A stretch of 64,000 nucleotides of DNA, from NCBI GenBank assembly GCA_016868855.1, contig VGFP01000001.1, positions 124,001 to 188,000 on the forward strand, written 5' to 3'. Below are positions 24,169 through 33,046 of this stretch, piece after piece. How positions within the stretch are numbered: position 1 is the stretch's first letter; each line of letters opens with the position of its first letter. The DNA is from Bacteroidota bacterium. GTDB taxonomy: Bacteria; Bacteroidota; Bacteroidia; Chitinophagales; Chitinophagaceae. The position numbers and the translations under genes are program-made. The notes below the pieces were generated by a model. It ran no database searches. It worked only from the letters and a program-made list of their open reading frames with translations, and had not been told where the DNA came from.

Positions 24169-26007
24169 CTACAATATTCCCTGTAAACTGCCTCCTGAAG
24201 AAAACAGCCTGTCTGTTTTCTTCACTATGGCTGGATCCAGTTCTACTGCAGGAGCATGATGTGGCTTGATGCGTGCGTCAATCAGCATGGGACCAGTACA
24301 TCCCCAATGTTTGTTTTCAACAAATGATCCCACTCCATGAATATCATGAGAAGGATTCGTGCGGGTAAATGTTACCCAAAGAAAATTATTCAAATGTTTT
24401 GAAACGAATGTTGCATCATCACAAACCACCAACATTGTAATACCTTTCAATCGTTCAACTGCATGCATGAGCTGCTGATTGAGTTGCTCCATTTCAGTGT
24501 TTGCTTGCTGATGATCAACGTATGGTTTTAATTGAATGGCCACCATTCCATTGAAAATCATTTTTGCATCGGTGATTCCATTCAATGATTTGATTTCTTC
24601 CGGGATTTCCGTCGCGAGCTCCCTTAATTTATCGCCATATGCTGCAAAAACAACTTTGCTGCCTGAATTGAGTCCGGATCCTGAATAATCCAGCGTATCG
24701 ATGGTAGTATTGGTGTGAAAATGAACATCTCTCTTTAAATCAATTCTTTCAAATACGTACTTGAGGTATTCTTTGATGTGATGCGTGGACAATTGATTGG
24801 TATCATCTGCAGTAATGAATAAAAATTTCGCGAGACTCAATTGTCCGGTTCCCAGTACGTGGTTTGCGATGGTCAAAATTTCAGCTGGTTGCTTGGTGGG
24901 CAAGTAGGGGGTATAACGTTCACTTCCTATGGCAAGCAAGAGGGGATGAACACCAGATGCATCCACTGCATGTACTTCTTTCAATCCTGGTATTTCATTC
25001 GGTATTGCTTCACCTGTAATCTCATGAATCAATTGTCCAAAGCTGGTATCCTCCTGCGGAGGTCTGCCTACTACTGTAAACGGCCAAATAGCATTTTCCT
25101 TTGCATATACCTTGTGAACACGCATTAAAGGAAATGGATGCTCGAGACTGTAATAGCCGAGATGATCACCAAATGGACCTTCAGGTTTGTTTTCCCCAGG
25201 ATAAACTTCACCTGTGATAACAAAATCGGCATCAGTGCTTATACAAAAACCATCTTTATATGTATAACGAAATCTTCTTCCAGCAAGAATCCCAGCAAAA
25301 TTGATTTCACTCATTCCCTCAGGCAATGGCATGACAGCAGAAACTGTATGAGCAGGAGGACCACCAACGAAAACGCTTACTTTGAGTGGTTTATTTTTTT
25401 TGTTTGATTTTGTTTGATGTACACCAATACCTCTGTGGAGTTGATAATGAAGTCCAATTTCATTGTTGAGACGATAATCATTGCCGCTCAATTGAATCCG
25501 GTACATCCCAAGATTGGATTGTGCGATGCCTGGTTGATCGATGTCTTCTGAATAAACCTGAGGAAGTGTCACAAATGCTCCACCATCTTTGGGCCAATGT
25601 TGAATCAACGGTAATGCTTCAATGCTGATTTCTTTGTACAAAACAGGTTTTTGTATTGGGTTGCGCAATGGGAGGGCATGAATAGCATGTATACCTGCAG
25701 ATATATTTTTTAACGGATGTTTAAGTGCTTGAACTGGATTTTGTTTGACCCTGATCAATTGCTGTACATGAGTGAGGGTATCTCTGAAAATGAATTTGCT
25801 TCTTTCCAGTGATCCAAAAATATTGGATGCTATTCTATAACTGGTTCCTTTTACATTTTCAAAAAGCAGTGCGGGTCCACCTGCTTCATACACACGATGA
25901 TGAATGGTTGCCAATTCAAGAAAAGGGTCAACTTCTTCAGTGACCCTTTTCAAATGACCGTTTTTTTCCAGATCAAGTAGGCATTGTTCGAGAGATGAAT
26001 ATGCCAT
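24169..26007 (-). CDS. UbiD family decarboxylase
   Basis: The 612-residue protein matches the UbiD family, whose members use prenylated FMN to decarboxylate aromatic or alpha,beta-unsaturated acids. The signature EGPFGDHLGYYS is present, with the early motifs FENVKGTSYRIASNIFGS and the C-terminal VVCDDATFVSKHLNNFLW and IDARIKPHHA. In Bacteroidota long members like this are usually annotated as menaquinone-biosynthesis decarboxylases of the futalosine route; no mqn gene is nearby to confirm this. It lies 10 bases after ndk on the same strand. Confidence 0.88.
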   Translation of the reverse strand: MAYSSLEQCLLDLEKNGHLKRVTEEVDPFLELATIHHRVYEAGGPALLFENVKGTSYRIASNIFGSLERSKFIFRDTLTHVQQLIRVKQNPVQALKHPLKNISAGIHAIHALPLRNPIQKPVLYKEISIEALPLIQHWPKDGGAFVTLPQVYSEDIDQPGIAQSNLGMYRIQLSGNDYRLNNEIGLHYQLHRGIGVHQTKSNKKNKPLKVSVFVGGPPAHTVSAVMPLPEGMSEINFAGILAGRRFRYTYKDGFCISTDADFVITGEVYPGENKPEGPFGDHLGYYSLEHPFPLMRVHKVYAKENAIWPFTVVGRPPQEDTSFGQLIHEITGEAIPNEIPGLKEVHAVDASGVHPLLLAIGSERYTPYLPTKQPAEILTIANHVLGTGQLSLAKFLFITADDTNQLSTHHIKEYLKYVFERIDLKRDVHFHTNTTIDTLDYSGSGLNSGSKVVFAAYGDKLRELATEIPEEIKSLNGITDAKMIFNGMVAIQLKPYVDHQQANTEMEQLNQQLMHAVERLKGITMLVVCDDATFVSKHLNNFLWVTFTRTNPSHDIHGVGSFVENKHWGCTGPMLIDARIKPHHAPAVELDPAIVKKTDRLFSSGGSLQGIL

Positions 26008-26017
26008 GTATATTCAA

Positions 26018-26434
26018 TTAAATTCTTTCAAACGCAGAGAAGAAAAAGCTGCCTTCTATGGCTGCATTTTCATCGCTATCACTTCCGTGAACAGCGTTTT
26101 CTCCAACACTTTTTGCGTATAATTTTCTGATGGTTCCATCAGCAGCTTGTGCGGGATTGGTAGCACCGATCAATGTTCTGAAATCTGCAACAGCGTTTTC
26201 TTTTTCTAGAATAGCGGCAACAATGGGACCACTGCTCATGAACTCAACCAATTCACCATAGAAAGGCCTCTCTTTGTGTACAGCATAAAACTCACCAGCT
26301 TTTTCTGCACTTAGTCTGATGGCCTTCATTGCAATGATTTTGAATCCTGCTGCTTCGATGTGTTTCAAAATAGATCCGATGTGTCCAGCTGCGAATGCAT
26401 CTGGCTTGATCATGGTAAAGGTTCTGTTGCTCAT
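26018..26434 (-). CDS. ndk: Nucleoside diphosphate kinase
   Basis: The 138-residue protein has the Ndk start [11 protein letters not shown] and the catalytic histidine in [18 protein letters not shown]. It makes nucleoside triphosphates from diphosphates using ATP through a phosphohistidine. It is preceded by a consensus promoter and followed by ubiD in the same direction. The length is that of the standard bacterial enzyme. Confidence 0.97.
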   Translation of the reverse strand: MSNRTFTMIKPDAFAAGHIGSILKHIEAAGFKIIAMKAIRLSAEKAGEFYAVHKERPFYGELVEFMSSGPIVAAILEKENAVADFRTLIGATNPAQAADGTIRKLYAKSVGENAVHGSDSDENAAIEGSFFFSAFERI

Positions 26435-26456
26435 ATTAGGTTGTAAATTTGGACTG

Positions 26457-26487
26457 CAAAGTTAATGCTACAACACCCACCCACCAA
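26457..26487 (-). promoter_or_regulatory. Promoter of ndk-ubiD
   Basis: On the minus strand TTG (26487-26485), a 20-base spacer and TAACTTTG (26464-26457) form a consensus Bacteroidota promoter 22 bases before the ndk ATG. A plus-strand TAAATTTG at 26444-26451 lies back to back with it and may serve nrnA. Confidence 0.65.
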
Positions 26488-26512
26488 GAAAAGCTGTACA
26501 TTTGACAGCCGC

Positions 26513-27520
26513 ATGAAAGATATTCAATCAGTATTTTCATCCATCGCTCCAGCAGACAGCATTGTAATTACCATGCACCAGAAACCAGATCCTGATGCGA
26601 TGGGTTCATCTTTGGGACTTTTCCATTTCCTGAAAGCCGCTGGTTTTCAGTCGCATGTGATCTCTCCCACGAATTGGGCTGATTTTCTTAAATGGATGCC
26701 AGGAATTGATGTTGTATTGGATTATGAGAACATGCGTGAAAAAGCCAATCAGATCGTTGAACAGGCTGACTGGATTTTTTGTCTGGATTTCAACAATATG
26801 TCCAGAACAAAATCCATGGAACAAATCCTGCTCAATTCAAAAGCCAAAAAAGTATTGATCGATCATCACCGGGAACCACAAACAGCTGTATTTGATTATG
26901 GCATCAGTGACATCAGCAAAAGCTCGACTTCGGAAATGATTTATGATTTCATTGTTTCAACCGACAAATCAGACTTGATGAACAAGGAATCAGCACAATG
27001 TATTTATGCCGGCGTCATGGCTGATACTGGATCTTTTCGATTTGCATCTACCACTGCAAGTGTGCATTTGATGGTTGCACATTTGAAAGGATTTCAAATC
27101 GATCATGCCAAAATACATACTGCAGTCTACGAAAATTTTCATGAAAACAGACTCCGCTTCATTGGACATGTGCTTACATACAGAATGGAAATATTATATG
27201 AATACAATACCGCACTGATTGCCATCCCTAAATCTGATACACAGAAATATCATATCAAGACTGGGGATACAGAGGGACTCGTCAACTATCCACTCTCTAT
27301 AAAAGGCATTGAAATGGCAGCTTTGTTGATTGATCGCGATGATGAACGCAAATGGTCGTTCCGAAGCAAAGAAAGTTTTGACTGCAACAGTTTTGCAAGA
27401 AAATATTTCAATGGCGGCGGGCATAATAATGCTTCTGGGGGAAGGAGTGTTGAATCACTTGAAGAAAATATTGCACAATTCAAGAAGGTATTGAAAGAAT
27501 TCTCATCTTTACAACAATAA
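26513..27520 (+). CDS. nrnA: DHH/DHHA1 phosphoesterase, NrnA-like (oligoribonuclease / pAp phosphatase)
   Basis: The 335-residue protein has the metal motifs of the DHH family (MHQKPDPDAMGSSLGL, IFCLDFN, LIDHHREP, MADTGSFRF) and the DHHA1 substrate motif GGGHNNASGG at the end. NrnA-like enzymes degrade nanoRNA and dephosphorylate 3'-phosphoadenosine 5'-phosphate; some also cut linear cyclic-dinucleotide products. An in-frame ATG at 26465 would add 16 residues, but that stretch lies inside the divergent promoter region, so I chose 26513. The FKBP gene follows after 7 bases. Confidence 0.9.
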   Translation: MKDIQSVFSSIAPADSIVITMHQKPDPDAMGSSLGLFHFLKAAGFQSHVISPTNWADFLKWMPGIDVVLDYENMREKANQIVEQADWIFCLDFNNMSRTKSMEQILLNSKAKKVLIDHHREPQTAVFDYGISDISKSSTSEMIYDFIVSTDKSDLMNKESAQCIYAGVMADTGSFRFASTTASVHLMVAHLKGFQIDHAKIHTAVYENFHENRLRFIGHVLTYRMEILYEYNTALIAIPKSDTQKYHIKTGDTEGLVNYPLSIKGIEMAALLIDRDDERKWSFRSKESFDCNSFARKYFNGGGHNNASGGRSVESLEENIAQFKKVLKEFSSLQQ

Positions 27521-27527
27521 ACATACA

Positions 27528-28460
27528 ATGAAACAAACAAACTTTTTATTGGCTGCCGTAGCAGCTATCCTCTTCAGCTCATGCTCACAGGTTGGGTTTG
27601 AAAAAACAAAATCCGGACTCCAATATAAAATCATCAAATCCGGAGATGGTGAAAAATTGGAGCAGGGCGACTTTGTAAAATTTCAATACAAACTTACCTA
27701 TAAAGATTCTGTTGTTATGAGTACCTACGGAGTGTTGCCTGCCTATGATCAAGTGGACAGCGTAGGAAGATTCCACGATTTTTCAGAAATCATGACCAAA
27801 TTGAAAGTAGGCGACAGTCTCATTACATATCAATTTCATGATTCCATGCAAAAAACCTCACAATTTGGAATGCCTCCTTATTTGAAAAAAGGGGAAAAAC
27901 AAATTGCTTCACTTAAAATTATCAAGGTATTCAAAAACAAAGCCGATCAAGTCGGCAGAGAACTTGCCTATGCAGATTATCAGAGTGAGATCAGCAAACA
28001 CAAGGAAAAAGAATTGGCAGAAATTAAAAAATATGTAGATGCTAAAAACATCCCTGCTCAGAAAGTCAACAACAGTGTGTATTTGGTGATGGAGAAGGAA
28101 GGAACAGGACGCAGTGCTGATTCTGGACTCATGGTAGGTATTAAATATTCTGGTAAGAGCTTTGATGGAAAATATTTTGATTCAAATGTGGACTCTGCAA
28201 AACAAAGCACGGCTCATCCAATGGAAACATTTTATTTTATTTCCAAGAGAGAAGGTGCTATTCAAGGCATGCTTGAGGCCATCACTGCTTTCAAGGTTGG
28301 TAGCAAAGGAACCATGTATGTTCCTTCAACCCTTGCATACGGTCCGCAGGGAAATCCTCCTGTGATCAAGCCTTACGAAAATCTCATTTTCGAAATTGAA
28401 GTTGTGGAGGTAAAAGAGGCTCCTGCACAACCCCAAGGTCCACCTCCTGGAGGTTACTAA
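27528..28460 (+). CDS. Lipoprotein with two FKBP-type prolyl isomerase domains
   Basis: The 310-residue protein has a lipoprotein signal ending in LFSSC at about residue 19. Two FKBP domains follow. The first (about 45-135) keeps the fold pattern (GDFVKFQYKLTYKDSVVM, LKVGDSLITYQF) but lacks most active-site residues. The second (about 200-295) has YSGKSFDGKYFDSN, AFKVGSKGTMYVPSTLAYGP and FEIEVVEV and is probably active. A short proline-rich tail (PAQPQGPPPGGY) ends the protein. It is likely an envelope folding factor. A terminator follows. Confidence 0.92.
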   Translation: MKQTNFLLAAVAAILFSSCSQVGFEKTKSGLQYKIIKSGDGEKLEQGDFVKFQYKLTYKDSVVMSTYGVLPAYDQVDSVGRFHDFSEIMTKLKVGDSLITYQFHDSMQKTSQFGMPPYLKKGEKQIASLKIIKVFKNKADQVGRELAYADYQSEISKHKEKELAEIKKYVDAKNIPAQKVNNSVYLVMEKEGTGRSADSGLMVGIKYSGKSFDGKYFDSNVDSAKQSTAHPMETFYFISKREGAIQGMLEAITAFKVGSKGTMYVPSTLAYGPQGNPPVIKPYENLIFEIEVVEVKEAPAQPQGPPPGGY

Positions 28461-28470
28461 AATCATTTTT

Positions 28471-28499
28471 AAAAAAGGGCAGCATCAGCTGCCTTTTTT
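28471..28499. terminator. Bidirectional terminator between FKBP gene and folP
   Basis: AAAAAAGGGCAGC pairs with GCTGCCTTTTTT around a short ATCA loop, with A and T tracts on both sides. The folP stop codon lies at its right edge, so it can serve both converging transcripts. Confidence 0.85.
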
Positions 28500-29325
28500 A
28501 TGCATGCATTTGCTGAAAAATAGCAATGATTTCTTTTGCAGGTTTTATATCATGCACCCTCAAAATATTGGCTCCCTTCATCAAAGCATACATGTTCAAC
28601 GCATTGGTGCCGTTCAGCGATTCCTCTGGTGTGCTGTTCAATAATTTATAGATCATTGACTTTCTAGAAACTCCGACCAGCAGTGGTTTTTTAAAGGATG
28701 TAAAACGATCAAGATCTCTCATCAATTGATAATTATGCTCAATGGTTTTCCCAAAACCAAATCCAGGATCAATGATGGTTTCGCTGATTCCTTTTGATGT
28801 CAGCAAATCAATTTTTTTTGTGAAGAAAGCTTCAATGTCTTCTGCTATTTTCTTATACGTGGGATTTTTTTGCATCGTATCGGGAGTACCCTGCATGTGC
28901 ATGCAAACAAAGGGCACTTTCATGTGTGCAACTTTTTCCAACATCAATGGGTCCATGTTACCTGCGCTGATATCGTTTACAATGCGGCATCCATGTTCAA
29001 CTGCATATTGTGCAACAGATGATTTGGTTGTGTCAATCGACATCCAAATAGAGGGATAGGCTTTTGCAACAAATAGTATGATTTCTGAAATCCGTTGAAT
29101 TTCTTCCTCATCGCTGATTTCCTCACTGCCTGGCCTGGAACTCCTTCCACCTATGTCTAGGATATCCACTCCCTCTTCAACCATTTTCTCGATCATGGCT
29201 TTAGCGTGGTTTATGTTGTTTGTGCGACTGCCAGCATAAAAAGAATCCGGTGTGCAATTAATTACTCCCATGATCTTGGGACTGTCAATGTTCAGTGTAT
29301 CGTTTCCTGAATGAAGCTTGTACAT
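28498..29325 (-). CDS. folP: Dihydropteroate synthase
   Basis: The 275-residue TIM barrel has the DHPS motifs GVINCTPDSFYAGS, DIGGRSSRPGSEE (pterin site), IVNDISAGNMD, IDPGFGFGKT and LVGVSRKS. It joins p-aminobenzoate to hydroxymethyl-dihydropterin diphosphate in folate synthesis and is the sulfonamide target. The family motif is usually GGxSTRPG; here the second position is Ser (SSRPG). It is divergent from the DUF1599 gene. Confidence 0.95.
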   Translation of the reverse strand: MYKLHSGNDTLNIDSPKIMGVINCTPDSFYAGSRTNNINHAKAMIEKMVEEGVDILDIGGRSSRPGSEEISDEEEIQRISEIILFVAKAYPSIWMSIDTTKSSVAQYAVEHGCRIVNDISAGNMDPLMLEKVAHMKVPFVCMHMQGTPDTMQKNPTYKKIAEDIEAFFTKKIDLLTSKGISETIIDPGFGFGKTIEHNYQLMRDLDRFTSFKKPLLVGVSRKSMIYKLLNSTPEESLNGTNALNMYALMKGANILRVHDIKPAKEIIAIFQQMHA

Positions 29326-29346
29326 GTAGTTTCTTTATTACATTTG
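29318..29346 (+). promoter_or_regulatory. Promoter of the DUF1599-BT_3928 operon
   Basis: TTG at 29318-29320, an 18-base spacer and TACATTTG at 29339-29346 form a consensus promoter 22 bases before the DUF1599 ATG. It overlaps the folP start codon on the other strand. Confidence 0.6.
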
Positions 29347-29367
29347 TAAATCAGATCCCAAATTTCG

Positions 29368-29928
29368 ATGAATTCCACTACAAATCTACAATACGATAAG
29401 GCTGTTCAGTCCTGCAAGGATATTTTCATCAAGAAAACGATCGACTATGGTACCTCTTGGAGATGCTTGAGGATCATTTCCATTACGGATCAGATTTTCA
29501 TCAAGGCCATGAGGGTTCGAACCATCCAGGAAAAAAAAGTACAGAAAGTAGGAGATGATATCAATGCAGAATTCAAGGGGATTGTCAATTATGGAATCAT
29601 TGGACTCATCCAACTAGCCATGGATGATCAGGCATCACAAGAGTTGGATGCTGATCATGTTTCAAAACTCTATGATGAACATATAGCCTTTGCCAGGAAT
29701 ACCATGTTGGATAAAAATCATGATTATGGTGAAGCATGGCGCGATATGAGTCAGGAGAGTTATATCGACCTTATCCTTATGAAACTCAGCAGGATTAGGC
29801 AGATTCTCTCCAACGACGGAAAAACGATCATCAGTGAGGGCATTGACGCCAATTTTGTTGACATCATTAATTATGCATTGTTTGGACTCTTATTGATTGA
29901 AGAAGGTAAACCAGGACACAAAGCTTGA
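29368..29928 (+). CDS. DUF1599 domain protein (tandem repeat)
   Basis: The 186-residue protein matches the Bacteroidota DUF1599 family of unknown function. It is an internal duplication: IFIKKTIDYGTSWRCLR...RVRTIQEK...FKGIVNYGIIGLIQL is mirrored by TMLDKNHDYGEAWRDMS...SRIRQILS...FVDIINYALFGLLLI. Each half carries a DYGxxWR motif that resembles nucleotide-modifying helical folds, but no activity is established. It is followed after 2 bases by the BT_3928-like gene, a pairing common in this phylum. Confidence 0.85.
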   Translation: MNSTTNLQYDKAVQSCKDIFIKKTIDYGTSWRCLRIISITDQIFIKAMRVRTIQEKKVQKVGDDINAEFKGIVNYGIIGLIQLAMDDQASQELDADHVSKLYDEHIAFARNTMLDKNHDYGEAWRDMSQESYIDLILMKLSRIRQILSNDGKTIISEGIDANFVDIINYALFGLLLIEEGKPGHKA

Positions 29929-29930
29929 TA

Positions 29931-31037
29931 ATGGCCAAGGTCATAACACATATTTTCAGATGCATAGTAGGGGTGCTGTTTATTTTCAGCGGACTCATCA
30001 AGGCGAATGATCCTTCTGGATTGAGTTATAAAATGCAAGAGTTTTTTGAGGTTTGGAACCTGTCAGCGTTGAATGATGCTACGCTGGTATTTTCCATCCT
30101 GATGATTGCATTCGAAATCATTGCCGGAGTTGCTGTTTTATTGGGATGGCAGTTCAAGTTGTTCAGTTGGTTGCTGTTTGGACTGATCATCTTCTTTACT
30201 TTTCTCACCGGCTATGCAGTCTTATCTGGCGCCATCAGAGAGTGTGGATGTTTCGGCGATTGCATCAAACTCACTGCTGAAGAGTCATTCTTGAAAGACA
30301 TTATCTTGTTTGGCATGATTGGATATTTGTTGGCCAAACGAAATACTGTACAACCCTTGTTCAACAATTATGTATCTGCTTCAGTTCTTTCTCTGTCAAC
30401 CGTCCTGAGTTTTTTAATGCAAATACATGTCTTGCAACACCAACCCTATGTTGATTGTTTGCCATATAAAATTGGAAACGATATTCAGGAAGGCATGAAA
30501 GCTCCCCTTGGTTCTATACCGGACAGTACGGTTATAAAGTTTGTCTATTTAAAAGATGGAAAAGAGCTTGAGTTTGATGCTGAGCATTTTCCTGAAGATT
30601 TCAATGACTCAGCATACAGCTTTATAAAACGATACGATAAACTGATCAGGGAGGGTAATGCAAAACCGCCAATCAAAGATTTTGTGATCAACACAGCAGA
30701 CGGAGCAGATACCACCCAAGCGATTCTCAGTGATCCAAGAGAAATGATGGTGCTTTTTGTAAAGGAGATGAGTGAATACCACGAGTGGGTTGGCGATTTC
30801 AAGGCTGTTACAACGGTGATGCAGCAAGGAGGCAGACCTGTCATCGTCATTACCTCTGATTTTGATCATGTAAAAAAAGTGTTTGAGGACAATGGAATAC
30901 AAGTACCTATTTACAAAGGCGATGCAGTGGCCATTAAAACTGCCGCAAGATCCACGCCCACGTTATACCGCATACAACAGGGTGTTATTTTGAGTAAATG
31001 GGGTCGACTTGATTTGAAGGATGCAATCGCCCATTGA
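29931..31037 (+). CDS. BT_3928-like DoxX family membrane protein with thioredoxin-like C-terminus
   Basis: The 368-residue protein has an N-terminal DoxX/methylamine-utilisation-type bundle of four to five transmembrane helices (GVLFIFSGLIKANDPSGLSY start). The conserved cysteine motif ECGCFGDCIK follows helix three. The C-terminal soluble part (about 185-368) looks like a thioredoxin-fold remnant without CxxC (MMVLFVKEMSEYHEWVGDF, TPTLYRIQQGVILSKWGR). Members may handle redox at the inner membrane, but the role is unproven. The ATG at 29931 is preferred to the track's TTG at 29925, which overlaps the DUF1599 stop. Confidence 0.82.
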   Translation: MAKVITHIFRCIVGVLFIFSGLIKANDPSGLSYKMQEFFEVWNLSALNDATLVFSILMIAFEIIAGVAVLLGWQFKLFSWLLFGLIIFFTFLTGYAVLSGAIRECGCFGDCIKLTAEESFLKDIILFGMIGYLLAKRNTVQPLFNNYVSASVLSLSTVLSFLMQIHVLQHQPYVDCLPYKIGNDIQEGMKAPLGSIPDSTVIKFVYLKDGKELEFDAEHFPEDFNDSAYSFIKRYDKLIREGNAKPPIKDFVINTADGADTTQAILSDPREMMVLFVKEMSEYHEWVGDFKAVTTVMQQGGRPVIVITSDFDHVKKVFEDNGIQVPIYKGDAVAIKTAARSTPTLYRIQQGVILSKWGRLDLKDAIAH

Positions 31038-31054
31038 TTTTCGCCAGCTCGATG

Positions 31055-31084
31055 TTGAAATTTTCTTTTTTTTTAGTATATTAG
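31055..31084 (+). promoter_or_regulatory. Possible promoter of the CBS-domain gene
   Basis: TTG at 31055-31057, a 19-base spacer and TATATTAG at 31077-31084 match the consensus with one mismatch in the -7 box. It lies 31 bases before the CBS gene. Confidence 0.35.
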
Positions 31085-31115
31085 GTTAAGCAGTTATTTC
31101 ACAAAACCTTTTAAC

Positions 31116-31550
31116 ATGAAAAAGATTGCAGATATTTTCAAAAGAAAAGGAACGAACAACATCGTTATTTCTCCGGATGAACCAGTTTTGAATGCATTGA
31201 AAATCATGGCTGAAAAAAATATCGGTTCAGTGGTGGTAATGAAGGATCAACAATACATGGGATTGATCACAGAACGTGATTATGCACGCAAAGTTATTTT
31301 ACATGGAAAAAGTTCAAGCGAATTAACAGTTGGTGAGATCATGTCAGCTTATCTGCCCAAGGTCTCTCTTCAATCTACCATGGAAGAATGCATGGAGGTG
31401 ATGACCAATCACAATCTCCGCTATTTACCTGTTTTTGAAGAGGACGCTTATGTCGGAGTTGTCAGCATCATCGATGTGGTGAAGGAAACCATTCATGCAC
31501 AAAAGAATACCATTGAGGATCTGCAGAACTATATCAATTTTGCAGGTTGA
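31116..31550 (+). CDS. Two-CBS-domain protein
   Basis: The 144-residue protein consists of two CBS motifs. The first is MAEKNIGSVVVMKDQQYMGLITERDYARKV; the second covers MEVMTNHNLRYLPVFEEDAYVGVVSIIDVVK. Such stand-alone pairs bind adenine nucleotides and act as energy sensors, often on partner enzymes. The partner here is unknown and no IMP dehydrogenase or transporter lies next to it. It converges on the DUF721 gene with no gap (31550/31551). Confidence 0.9.
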   Translation: MKKIADIFKRKGTNNIVISPDEPVLNALKIMAEKNIGSVVVMKDQQYMGLITERDYARKVILHGKSSSELTVGEIMSAYLPKVSLQSTMEECMEVMTNHNLRYLPVFEEDAYVGVVSIIDVVKETIHAQKNTIEDLQNYINFAG

Positions 31551-31835
31551 TCATACGATCACAACTTCCCTTACCAACTCTTCTCCCATGCTTTCATTGA
31601 TCCTTTGTGCAATGAGTTCTTTTTGAAATACCAACTCATTTTTCAAGGGAGCTACTGTGGTGTAAATGAACAACGTGTTTTTGCGTATCTCAATTTTATC
31701 GGTGTATTTGCTGATGGTTGATCCCATGATTTTTTCCCAGTGGTCTTCGATTTGAAGTGACTGGATATTGTGTTTGATCCTGCTTTGGTTCAGGAATTGT
31801 TTCAAGGCATCACCAAGAGATAAAGCATCAGACAT
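31551..31835 (-). CDS. DUF721 (DciA-like) protein
   Basis: The 94-residue protein has the DUF721 pattern (LGDALKQFLNQSRIKHNIQ, HWEKIMGSTISKYTDKIEI, LFIYTTVAPLKNELVFQKELI). DUF721/DciA proteins are the ancestral loaders of the replicative helicase DnaB in bacteria without DnaC or DnaI. Its position 2 bases after recF, a recombination gene of the dnaA-dnaN neighbourhood in many genomes, fits a replication role (inference from family and context). Confidence 0.85.
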   Translation of the reverse strand: MSDALSLGDALKQFLNQSRIKHNIQSLQIEDHWEKIMGSTISKYTDKIEIRKNTLFIYTTVAPLKNELVFQKELIAQRINESMGEELVREVVIV

Positions 31836-31837
31836 TG

Positions 31838-32917
31838 TCAGAGTTTGATCGTTTGGAAAGGTAAGGAAATATCACTCAAAAGCTGTTGCAATCTGTCAGC
31901 ATGCGTATCGGTCATGAATACTTGTCCCTTGTGTTGCACACAAACCCATTCCATCAGTTTTTTCAGTCTCTGTTGATCCAACTTTTCAAAAATATCATCC
32001 AAGAGCAGAATAGGCTCAAAGCCTTTCTGTTGGTGCAGCATTTCAAAAGATGCCAATTTACAAGCAAAGAGCATGCTCTTTTTTTGTCCCTGTGAAGCAG
32101 TTTGCTTAAAAGGGAGTCCGTTCAACTCAATGTCCATATCATCCTTGTGGATACCGATGCTTGTCCGTTGCAATATCAAGTCTTTTTGAAAACTATTTTT
32201 TATGTCATTTAAATAGCTCTGCACATTGGTGGATGATTGATAAGAAACTGTTGGTGCTTCTTTTTCATCACATAAAAAAGCGAAAATCTGAAGAATGATC
32301 GGGAAGAAAGATTCAAAAAAATCCAGTCTCTTTTGCAGTATTGGCACCCCATGTTGAAAAAGTAACTCATCATAGGTATCCAGCAGTTGCTGGTCGAGAT
32401 TTTGATACGGCACCTGTTTCAACAATCTGTTTCTCTCCAACAGGGTTTTGTTGTACTTGATCAGATGAACAAGATAATCATGGTCGTATTGTGCAATCAG
32501 CGCATCAATAAAAGCACGTCGCTCTTCACTAGAGCCCGTGATCAATTTCGTATCGTCAGGTGCTATAAAGACCAGTGGGATTTTACCGATATGAACTGAA
32601 AACTTTTGAACAGGTGATTGATCAACCAATAATTCCTTTTTCCCATTTTCTCTCAGCAGGACAGAAACTTCAGTATGTTTTTGATCCAATCCGAAACTGC
32701 CGCTTATACGAAAGCCGCCTCCAGGAATTTCGGAGGAAATTGCATCCGGTTTGTTGAAATAACTTTTTGTGAATCCCATGTAATAAATGGCATCCAGCAG
32801 ATTGGTCTTTCCAGCACCATTGTTGCCGCAAAAGGCAACGATTCTTTCCTTGAAATCCAAGGAAATGGAATGGTAGTTTCTGAATTGAATGAGGTCGATA
32901 TGGTGAATGCTGAACAA
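31838..32917 (-). CDS. recF: DNA replication and repair protein RecF
   Basis: The 359-residue SMC-like ATPase has Walker A CGNNGAGKTN, the signature TASQGQKKSMLFACKLA and Walker B ILLLDDIF. RecF, with RecO and RecR, loads RecA at gapped DNA. The track ORF starts at an ATG at 33037, but the extra 40 residues look unlike RecF and overlap the pdhA promoter. The TTG at 32917 gives LFSIHHIDLIQFRNY, the family start, and the normal length of about 360. DUF721 follows after 2 bases; dnaN and gyrB are not in the window. Confidence 0.93.
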   Translation of the reverse strand: MFSIHHIDLIQFRNYHSISLDFKERIVAFCGNNGAGKTNLLDAIYYMGFTKSYFNKPDAISSEIPGGGFRISGSFGLDQKHTEVSVLLRENGKKELLVDQSPVQKFSVHIGKIPLVFIAPDDTKLITGSSEERRAFIDALIAQYDHDYLVHLIKYNKTLLERNRLLKQVPYQNLDQQLLDTYDELLFQHGVPILQKRLDFFESFFPIILQIFAFLCDEKEAPTVSYQSSTNVQSYLNDIKNSFQKDLILQRTSIGIHKDDMDIELNGLPFKQTASQGQKKSMLFACKLASFEMLHQQKGFEPILLLDDIFEKLDQQRLKKLMEWVCVQHKGQVFMTDTHADRLQQLLSDISLPFQTIKL

Positions 32918-33009
32918 AGTCTGAAGTAACGGTAAAATTACTGTTTGCCGGTCAAAATTTCGGTGCTCAAATCGGCTGATTTTCAAGTATGAAATTGCCA
33001 ATTTCACAC

Positions 33010-33017
33010 TATATTTG
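33010..33017 (+). promoter_or_regulatory. Putative -7 element of the pdhA promoter
   Basis: TATATTTG matches TAnnTTTG exactly, 29 bases before the pdhA ATG. No good TTG lies at the right spacing upstream. Confidence 0.45.
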
Positions 33018-33046
33018 CAGATCTTAAAAAAGACCATTTACTGATT

